Source: Phycisphaerae bacterium (lineage in GTDB: Bacteria > Planctomycetota > Phycisphaerae > UBA1845 > PWPN01). Taken from it: DNA of 5,724 bases. The stretch is taken from positions 1 through 5,724 of the forward strand of contig JAPKGY010000253.1 in the NCBI GenBank assembly GCA_026647385.1. The letters are read 5' to 3'. The notes beneath the pieces are model-generated. The model had not been told where the DNA came from, did no database searches, and saw nothing but the letters and a program-made list of their open reading frames with translations. A program made the translations under genes and the position numbers. This document shows positions 1 through 4,447 of the stretch, in pieces. How positions within the stretch are numbered: the first letter of the stretch is position 1; each line of letters begins with the position of its first letter.

Positions 1-37
1 GCCGGGCACCCTGGCTGTAGCGATTCCGGAACGGTCG

Positions 38-51
38 GATTCCCAGGAATC
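38..51. repeat. Short perfect palindrome upstream of the fabI promoter
   Basis: GATTCC (38-43) and GGAATC (46-51) form a perfect 6-bp inverted repeat with a 2-nt centre. A further direct copy of GATTCC lies at 22-27. The palindrome ends 9 nt before the proposed -35 box. It could be an operator half-site pair or part of the 3' end of an upstream gene outside the window. I recognise no known fatty-acid regulator site here. The rest of 1-147 shows no assignable gene: two plus-strand frames are open from the left edge, to stops at 62-64 and 115-117, and neither tail is recognisable. Confidence 0.3.
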
Positions 52-60
52 ACAATTGCC

Positions 61-89
61 TTGATAAACGCCGCAGAGGGCAAGACAAT
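61..89 (+). promoter_or_regulatory. Candidate sigma70-type promoter of fabI
   Basis: TTGATA (61-66, five of six matches to TTGACA) is separated by exactly 17 nt from GACAAT (84-89, four of six to TATAAT). Transcription would start near 96, giving a leader of about 50 nt before the ATG at 148. The spacing and position are good, but the -10 box is imperfect and planctomycete promoter rules are poorly defined, so this is inference from consensus matching only. Confidence 0.35.
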
Positions 90-147
90 CCCGCGTACCC
101 GGCGGACGGTGTGGTAGCCAGAATCAATGCACCGGGAGATTCGGCGG

Positions 148-927
148 ATGGGGCTGCTGGACGGACACAAAGGGCTCGTTTTCGGGGTCGCCAACGATCG
201 CAGCATCGCCTGGCACATCGCCCGTAACCTGATCGGACACGGGGCGGTGTGCGGCTTCTCCTGCCTGCCCGGCGAGAAGAATGAACGCCGGGCCCGCAGG
301 ACCATCGAGAGCGGGGAAGTTCCCGACCCGTGGGTATTCCCCTGCGACGTGGGCAAGGACGAAGACCTCGACGCCCTGTTCGAGGCCGTCGGGAAGCATT
401 TCGGCGCCATCGACTTCGTCGTCCACTCGCTGGCGTTCGCCAACAAGGACTACCTGCAAATCGGCAAGTTCTGCGAGACCCCCCGGGAGGTGTTCTGCCA
501 GGCCCTGGATATCTCCGCGTACACCCTCGTCGCGGTTGCCAGGCGGGCCCGACCGCTGATGCCTGGGGGCGGGTCCATCCTCACGCTCAGCTACTACGGC
601 GCTGAAAAGGTGGTTCCCGGTTACAACGTGATGGGGGTGGCCAAGGCCGCCCTCGAGGCCTGCACGCGGTACCTGGCGGCTGAACTCGGCCCCGCCGCCA
701 TCCGCGTCAACAGCCTGAGCGCGGGCCCTTGCCGGACGCTGTCGGCCATGGCGGTGGGGGGCATCGACGACATGTTCGAGTGGGTCGAGCGAAAAGCCCC
801 CCTCAAACGCAACATCGATACCGACGAGGTCGGCAAGACGGCCGTCTACCTCGTCAGCGACCTGTCCAGCGGCGTTACTGGCGAAAACCTCTACGTGGAC
901 GCGGGTTATAACATCATCGGGCTCTGA
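148..927 (+). CDS. fabI: Enoyl-[acyl-carrier-protein] reductase (NADH), FabI type
   Basis: Cytosolic short-chain dehydrogenase-fold enzyme that reduces trans-2-enoyl-ACP to acyl-ACP, the last step of each fatty-acid elongation cycle. The 259-residue product matches the usual FabI length (about 260). Seen in the sequence: the N-terminal nucleotide-binding segment GVANDRSIA (residues 13-21), CDV at 66-68 (adenine-binding Asp), HSLAFAN from 93, and the FabI-specific active site SYYGAE plus GYNVMGVAK. Its Tyr149, Tyr159 and Lys166 keep the exact 10- and 7-residue spacing of E. coli Tyr146/Tyr156/Lys163. SAGPCRTL follows, and the C-terminus is VDAGYNIIGL. I chose ATG 148 because GGGAG lies 9 nt upstream and MGLLDGHKG matches the typical FabI start. 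An in-frame ATG at 127 would add seven residues but has no clear ribosome site. The gene stands alone, away from other fatty-acid genes. Family call is very secure; the start is fairly secure. Confidence 0.95.
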   Translation: MGLLDGHKGLVFGVANDRSIAWHIARNLIGHGAVCGFSCLPGEKNERRARRTIESGEVPDPWVFPCDVGKDEDLDALFEAVGKHFGAIDFVVHSLAFANKDYLQIGKFCETPREVFCQALDISAYTLVAVARRARPLMPGGGSILTLSYYGAEKVVPGYNVMGVAKAALEACTRYLAAELGPAAIRVNSLSAGPCRTLSAMAVGGIDDMFEWVERKAPLKRNIDTDEVGKTAVYLVSDLSSGVTGENLYVDAGYNIIGL

Positions 928-946
928 GTGGGGGTGCGCGAAGCCG

Positions 947-1041
947 CGGGACTGTCCCCATTGCGCCGGGACGAAGGATGGATCATCGTGCCGCGTGAGC
1001 CTGGCCCGTCGGAGGCCTGCCGCGAAATGGGGACGGTCCCG
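947..1041. repeat. REP-like inverted-repeat element (GGGGAC core)
   Basis: A 16-nt left arm (947-962, CGGGACTGTCCCCATT) and a 16-nt right arm (1026-1041, AATGGGGACGGTCCCG) are reverse complements except for one position, where the pair becomes T-G, so the RNA stem would be fully paired with one wobble. Beyond a single mismatch the stem continues for three more pairs (964-966 with 1022-1024). The core of each arm is itself palindromic (GGGAC-N-GTCCC). Arms enclose about 63 nt without a gene. From general memory, GGGGAC/GTCCCC arms resemble REP-type elements near RAYT or IS200-like transposases in planctomycetes and other phyla. No transposase is present here, so a non-autonomous copy is the likeliest reading. 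It lies between fabI and the Nudix gene and might also act as a transcription-attenuating hairpin. Confidence 0.6.
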
Positions 1042-1074
1042 TTTTCTGAGCCCGTTTTCTGAGCCCCGTTTTCT
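1038..1074 (+). repeat. Tandem repeat of a 13-bp unit, nearly three copies
   Basis: The unit CCCGTTTTCTGAG occurs at 1038-1050 and exactly again at 1051-1063. A third, shorter copy CCCGTTTTCT sits at 1065-1074 after one extra C. The first unit overlaps the right arm of the inverted repeat, so it looks as if the end of that element was duplicated in tandem. The array stops 12 nt before the Nudix start codon and so occupies the place where its leader and ribosome site would be. Confidence 0.75.
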
Positions 1075-1086
1075 CGGGCGACACCT

Positions 1087-1503
1087 ATGGATAACGATCA
1101 CAGGGAAGGCGTGGTGGCGGTCATCGAGCGCGACGGGTGCTGGCTGATGATCCGTCGGGCCGCCGGGATCAAGGCCGCCGGCTGGTGGTGCTTTCCCGGC
1201 GGGGGGATCGAACCGCGGGAGGACCCGCGCGTCGCCCTGGTTCGCGAGATCCGCGAGGAGGTCGGATTGGACGTCACCGTCGAGCGGATGCTCTGGAGCT
1301 GGCAGAAGCCGGATGGCAGCCTCCAGCTCTCCTGGTGGAAGGTCCGACTCGCCGACGCCGACCAACAGCCCGTCTGTAATCCCAACGAGGTGGCTGAAGC
1401 CCGCTGGGTGGCGCCGACCGACCTGCGACGGCTCGAACCGATCCTCCCGAATAACCTCGAGTTTTGCGAAGCTTACCTGGATGGGCGACTCGTTTCCGAG
1501 TGA
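1087..1503 (+). CDS. Nudix hydrolase (MutT/NUDIX domain protein)
   Basis: Single-domain cytosolic enzyme of 138 residues, predicted to hydrolyse a nucleoside diphosphate linked to another group with Mg2+ or Mn2+. The complete Nudix box G-x5-E-x7-REUxEExGU is present: Gly39, Glu45, then REIREEVGL at 53-61, with the metal-binding glutamates Glu54, Glu57 and Glu58. It is preceded by the usual beta-strand block EGVVAVIERDG and GWWCFPGGG. The C-terminal EARWVAPTDL motif is typical of the fold. Length equals a minimal Nudix domain, so no extra domain hints at substrate; dNTP clean-up or ADP-sugar hydrolysis are both possible. No clear Shine-Dalgarno precedes ATG 1087. GTG codons at 1111 and 1114 lie just after AGGGAAGG but would cut into the first strand. 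The gene follows fabI by 159 bp with a repeat element between, so co-transcription is doubtful. Confidence 0.92.
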   Translation: MDNDHREGVVAVIERDGCWLMIRRAAGIKAAGWWCFPGGGIEPREDPRVALVREIREEVGLDVTVERMLWSWQKPDGSLQLSWWKVRLADADQQPVCNPNEVAEARWVAPTDLRRLEPILPNNLEFCEAYLDGRLVSE

Positions 1504-1650
1504 GATCGCGGTTGTTTGAAGTTACGGCCCCCCGACGGATGCAATCGCCCAGTTCGAGTTCGAAAGGGATTGGTTTGTCCGGCGATCCCAACCGCTCAAT
1601 CATCAGACCGCGACCGGGGATCTCGTTCACCGGTTTCGTTTTGTGAGGAG
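1504..1650. other. Convergent spacer between the Nudix and lipoprotein genes
   Basis: This 147-bp stretch lies between two genes that end facing each other. It contains weak overlapping inverted repeats, for example GGGAT (1566-1570) with ATCCC (1585-1589) and GATTG (1568-1572) with CAATC (1597-1601), and the near-palindrome TTCGAGTTCGAA at 1553-1564. None has the strong stem plus T-run of a standard terminator in either direction. Short open frames exist on both strands but none has a supported start. Confidence 0.3.
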
Positions 1651-1974
1651 TCACAGGTCCCGGCGCAGGTCGACGATCAACTTGCCGGGGGTGAAGAGTT
1701 GCGCTGCCAGCGAGGCGGACAGGGTCACTTGAACCACTTGGGAGGTATCGCCGGGATGCGGCAAGTCCGCGGCGGCCGCGGCCATGGTCTTGTAGAGGCG
1801 GTTGGCGTTGTGTTTCTTGGCGGCGTTTGAGATGCGGAGGCCTCTTCCCGACCGCTTGAACACGATCACGCCGCCGCCATCGCCAAACGAGGGAGGGCAG
1901 CCCGTCACGGTCACCAGACCGAGCGCCGCCGCCCACCGCAGGACGCTTCGTCGAGTTGGATGCGGGTTGCTCAT
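1651..1974 (-). CDS. Small predicted Tat-exported lipoprotein of unknown function
   Basis: A 107-residue protein whose N-terminus carries a twin-arginine motif, T-R-R-S-V-L-R at residues 7-13. A hydrophobic stretch with many Ala, Leu and Val follows, then a lipobox V-T-G-C with Cys26 as the lipid-anchor residue. Predicted export is therefore folded, by Tat, followed by lipid attachment. The +2 residue is Pro, not Asp, which in proteobacterial rules would permit outer-membrane sorting. The mature part is only about 80 residues. It has a basic SGRGLRISNAAKKHNANRLY segment (42-61), HPGDTSQVVQVTLS (73-86), and a C-terminal LFTPGKLIVDLRRDL. I cannot assign a family; it resembles small secreted planctomycete hypotheticals. 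It is the only ATG-started frame with signal-peptide logic here. The ribosome site is weak (GGAG about 14 nt upstream). It is the last of three leftward genes but 513 bp from the symporter. Confidence 0.75.
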   Translation of the reverse strand: MSNPHPTRRSVLRWAAALGLVTVTGCPPSFGDGGGVIVFKRSGRGLRISNAAKKHNANRLYKTMAAAAADLPHPGDTSQVVQVTLSASLAAQLFTPGKLIVDLRRDL

Positions 1975-2071
1975 CGGTACGCGAACGTCTCCAGCTTCCC
2001 TGGCCGCGAAACGAATCCGGACTATCTCGCAAAAGGCCGCGAATGGCGGCTGGAAAGTGCAAAAGGGCGGA

Positions 2072-2179
2072 GGGAACCTACCTTCCCCGTCAAATCCTCC
2101 TCTCGGAGGGTCCGAACTCGAGGCCGACAGCGGTAGGAGTTGGTGAGTTCACGCCGTTCTCGGCGGGCAATTCCTCACC
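2072..2179 (-). other. Cluster of short hairpins 5' of the lipoprotein gene
   Basis: Three structures follow one another. GGGAA (2072-2076) pairs with TTCCC (2083-2087). CCTCC (2096-2100) pairs with GGAGG (2105-2109). GGTGAG (2142-2147) pairs with CTCACC (2174-2179) and encloses a nested CGCCG (2152-2156)/CGGCG (2161-2165) tetraloop stem. In leftward RNA the middle hairpin has a GAGA loop of the GNRA class, and its 3' arm is GGAGG, a perfect Shine-Dalgarno core. The cluster lies about 100-200 nt before the lipoprotein ATG, so it could be a structured leader. Individual 5-6 bp stems are common by chance in GC-rich DNA, so the call is tentative. Confidence 0.3.
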
Positions 2180-2344
2180 TTCCGTCTCAACAGGGTTTCC
2201 CCTGCCTCGGCGTATCACCCATGGCTCTTATGTCTTTGTTCCACGGGCTTTTTCGCCGAACTGCCTCTTCCGCAAACCGATCGTAGTTGCGCAGGGCGTG
2301 ACCGACCAACAAAAACAAACAGGATTTTTCTGACTTGTCACGAC

Positions 2345-2359
2345 GGGTATGCAATACCC
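2345..2359. repeat. Perfect 6-bp inverted repeat in an AT-richer patch
   Basis: GGGTAT (2345-2350) and ATACCC (2354-2359) flank a GCA centre. The repeat lies next to TTGTCACGACG (2335-2345) and just after the AT-rich tract at about 2306-2330. Position and composition suggest a regulator or sigma-factor site, but no gene with a suitable start lies downstream in either direction within 200 nt. Confidence 0.3.
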
Positions 2360-2444
2360 CTTGTATCCAGAGTCGCGACGCGAAACCGAGGCATTTCGTG
2401 GGATCGTCTGTTGAGCGGCGCCGCGTGCGGCCCTTCACCCGTTT

Positions 2445-2471
2445 CGCGGTGTCGCGTGCGACACCTCCGCG
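2445..2471 (-). terminator. Candidate transcription terminator hairpin of the symporter gene
   Basis: GGTGTCGC (2448-2455) and GCGACACC (2458-2465) are perfect 8-bp complementary arms with only GT between them. A further CGC/GCG pair (2445-2447 with 2469-2471) can stack across a 3-nt bulge. The hairpin begins about 17 nt past the symporter stop codon in the direction of transcription, where a terminator is expected. There is no T-run after it on the minus strand, so it is not a textbook intrinsic terminator. It may instead mark an mRNA 3' end or a factor-assisted stop. Confidence 0.45.
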
Positions 2472-2487
2472 TGGCGCGGTCTTCGTC

Positions 2488-4338
2488 TCAATTCCGGACA
2501 ATCTCCGTCCGCCTGCCCGCCAGCAGCCAACCGAAGAAAAACGCCACGACCGAGCCGATCGGGGTGAACCAGGGCCAAGCGATCGTGGTGTACCTCACCA
2601 CGCCGGCTGCGTCGACGGTGCGGTCGAGGTAGCCGAAGTAGTTCACCCAAAGCATCAAGCCCAGGCCCACCAGCAGAACGAAGGTCTGCGCAGCCAGCCC
2701 GCCGACGACGCCCCGTAACCGCTCGGTCGATCTCACTCGGGCCAGCAGCCACGCCACGACGATGATGCCCGCTCCGAGCCAGCAAACGACGTGCGTCCAC
2801 GGCTGATGCCAGACCAGGGCGAAGATCAGGAGCACGGACAGCGGGGCCGACCAGAGGAACCCTCGCCCGTCGATCCCGAGCCGCAGGAATGCGAGCATGT
2901 AGCCGGCCAGCAAGGCGCCGCCGGTATAGCCCGCCATCGACAGCGCGAGGTTCAGGATGGCCTTGAACCGCTCTTCCGCGTTGACCTCCTGGGCGAGGTA
3001 GGCCATCGCGCACAGGACGATCCCCCACAAAAGCACCGAAACGCGCGATGCGAACACGAGCGAGCGGTCGTGCGCCGCGTCATCGCCTTCAACGACGGGT
3101 TTCCCGGTGCGCCACGCCCGGTACGGGAGGTAAAACGCGTGCATGGTCGTCTGGCTGAGCGCGGTAAGGATGCCGTCGAGGCTGGATATGGCGGCCGCGA
3201 AGATGGCGGCGATCAGCAGGCCGGCCATGCCCGTCGGGACGACGTTGATGATGAACAGCGGAAAGATTCGGTCGTTCTTCTCCGCCACGAGGGCCGCCTC
3301 ATGCCCGGTCAGCGGGTTCGCGGTGTAATAGGCATAGAGCCCGATGCCCACGAAGAGCATGGTGGCCGTCGTGATCTGGCTGACGCTGCTGGCGATGATC
3401 GCCCGGCGGGCGTCCCTGGCGTTTCGGCAGCAGAACATCCGCTGGCTCATGAGCTGGTCCGTGCCGTACGAACCGAGCCCGCCCCACGTGGAGGCGATGA
3501 CCGCCGTCCAGAGGGTGAACTCCTTGGTCGGGCTCAGGTCGAAGTTGAAAAACGTGAACTTGCCCCAGGGGCCCGCCTCCTTGGCATCCCACGCGAGTCG
3601 GGCCATGTATCGAACGCTCTGGCCCCAGGAGCCGGGCAGCTCGGCGATGACCAGTCCGAGGGCGACGAACCCGCCCAGGAAAAACACCGCGAAGAGCAGC
3701 ACGTCGGTCCAGATCACCGTGGTCATCCCGCCCATGATGGTCCAGGCGATGGCGACGATGCCGATGGTCACGATCGACCAGGTGATGGTTTCCGTGTGGG
3801 TAAAGGCCGCCAGTTGTCCGAACGCCGATTGGCCGATGATCAGGTCGAGCACCATCGCGGTCAGGTAGACTCGCGCGCCCTGGGCGAGCATCCCCCCGAG
3901 CGTGAAAAGGCATGTTGTCATCGTGCGGACGTATCCGCCGAGCTGGTTGGCCATGTAGTCGTACGGGCTGTAGATCTCGCGGGCGTAGTAGACCGGCACG
4001 AACACGTAGCCGACGATCAGGCGGGCCAGGATCGAGCCGAAGAGGCCGAGTTGGAGGTAGGTGAGATTGCCCTCCCGGGCGAAGACGATGGCCGGCACGC
4101 CGACGAAGGTGACCGCGCTGATTTCCGTCGCGATGATCGAGCCGGCCACCGCCGGCCAGGGCAGTTTTCGCCCGCCGAGGAAGAAATCACGGATCGTCGC
4201 CTGCTTGCCCGCCAAGGCGTGGCTGATCCACGTCGTCACCGCGAAGTAGCCGAGGATCGCCGCCCAGTCGATCCACGTGAAGTGGCCCGTACCCGCCGAC
4301 GTCGCTTGGACTGCCAGGCACAACGAATCCGTCATCAT
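2488..4338 (-). CDS. Sodium:solute symporter (SSS) family transporter
   Basis: Inner-membrane carrier of the SSS/SLC5 family (LeuT fold), predicted to import an unidentified solute with Na+. The 616-residue product has about 14-15 hydrophobic segments spread from residue 21 to 608. Family marks: FFLGGRKLPWPAVAGSIIATEIS at the loop and start of the first core helix (from residue 52), a WTIMGGMTT block (199-207) that resembles the SSS signature but has Trp and Thr where the consensus favours Tyr and Ala, and AAAISSLDGILTALS, where Ser385-Ser386 correspond to the Na2-site serines of vSGLT. Start at ATG 4338 (or the adjacent 4335) is chosen because AAGGG lies 5 (or 8) nt upstream. An in-frame TTG at 4404 would add 22 non-hydrophobic residues and overlaps the proposed -35 box. 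Substrate cannot be read from sequence; sugar, carboxylate and amino-acid carriers share these motifs. It lies 109 bp after the RCC1 gene. Confidence 0.93.
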   Translation of the reverse strand: MMTDSLCLAVQATSAGTGHFTWIDWAAILGYFAVTTWISHALAGKQATIRDFFLGGRKLPWPAVAGSIIATEISAVTFVGVPAIVFAREGNLTYLQLGLFGSILARLIVGYVFVPVYYAREIYSPYDYMANQLGGYVRTMTTCLFTLGGMLAQGARVYLTAMVLDLIIGQSAFGQLAAFTHTETITWSIVTIGIVAIAWTIMGGMTTVIWTDVLLFAVFFLGGFVALGLVIAELPGSWGQSVRYMARLAWDAKEAGPWGKFTFFNFDLSPTKEFTLWTAVIASTWGGLGSYGTDQLMSQRMFCCRNARDARRAIIASSVSQITTATMLFVGIGLYAYYTANPLTGHEAALVAEKNDRIFPLFIINVVPTGMAGLLIAAIFAAAISSLDGILTALSQTTMHAFYLPYRAWRTGKPVVEGDDAAHDRSLVFASRVSVLLWGIVLCAMAYLAQEVNAEERFKAILNLALSMAGYTGGALLAGYMLAFLRLGIDGRGFLWSAPLSVLLIFALVWHQPWTHVVCWLGAGIIVVAWLLARVRSTERLRGVVGGLAAQTFVLLVGLGLMLWVNYFGYLDRTVDAAGVVRYTTIAWPWFTPIGSVVAFFFGWLLAGRRTEIVRN

Positions 4339-4343
4339 ACACA

Positions 4344-4348
4344 CCCTT
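4344..4348 (-). promoter_or_regulatory. Ribosome binding site that fixes the symporter start
   Basis: On the minus strand AAGGG (4348 down to 4344) is followed by TGTGT and two successive ATG codons at 4338 and 4335. Spacing is 5 nt to the first and 8 nt to the second, so either can be used; both give essentially the same protein and exclude the longer reading from 4404. Confidence 0.6.
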
Positions 4349-4374
4349 GTCGAGGGGAGATCCGATTGGTGCGG

Positions 4375-4404
4375 ACTATACCGTGCGATCGGCAGGCGGG
4401 GCAA
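4375..4404 (-). promoter_or_regulatory. Candidate sigma70-type promoter of the symporter gene
   Basis: Read leftward, TTGCCC (4404-4399, four of six to TTGACA) is followed after 18 nt by TATAGT (4380-4375, five of six to TATAAT). Transcription would begin near 4368, leaving a 30-nt leader that carries the AAGGG ribosome site. It implies the symporter can be transcribed separately from the upstream RCC1 gene and rules against the TTG start at 4404. Inference from consensus only. Confidence 0.4.
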
Positions 4405-4447
4405 GAAGCGTGCGAGGACTTATCGCGATGACGGCTCCGTGTGGAAT

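Larger units (their letters stand above)
1975..2487. other. Gene-free gap with several small hairpins
   Basis: No convincing protein gene is visible in these 513 bp. Frames that are open here (for example 2187-2501 on the minus strand) lack any motif and are Arg/Pro-rich, as expected of non-coding GC-rich DNA. What is present is structure: small inverted repeats at 2072-2087, 2096-2109, 2142-2179 and 2345-2359, and a strong palindrome at 2448-2465. An A-rich and T-rich stretch (about 2306-2330) stands out from the GC-rich surroundings. The gap must hold the promoter of the leftward lipoprotein gene, but I could not find a good -35/-10 pair. Confidence 0.5.

Noticed and set aside
1..117. 3' end of an upstream gene on the plus strand
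   Set aside because: Two frames are open from the left edge (stops at 62-64 and 115-117), but neither tail is recognisable and third-base use is mixed, so no CDS can be supported.
124..1365. Long open frame on the minus strand across fabI and the Nudix gene
   Set aside because: It is antisense to two well-identified genes, its translation is rich in Gly, Pro, Arg and His without motifs, and it spans a non-coding repeat element.
1553..1564. TTCGAGTTCGAA as a possible tRNA T-arm
   Set aside because: No acceptor, D-arm or anticodon stem can be built around it.
1274..2062. 262-codon minus-strand frame covering the Nudix 3' end and the lipoprotein gene
   Set aside because: It overlaps both real genes in other frames. 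The stretch around 1540-1605 reads somewhat protein-like but has mixed third-base use and no start site.
2187..2501. 104-codon minus-strand frame in the gap downstream of the symporter
   Set aside because: It includes the terminator-like palindrome and the AT-rich patch and shows no recognisable domain; Arg/Lys-rich noise is likelier.
2791..4431. 546-codon open frame on the plus strand opposite the symporter
   Set aside because: Its composition (Arg, Glu, Asp, Gly, His) is the mirror of hydrophobic codons in a GC-rich transporter gene; no motif or ribosome site supports it.
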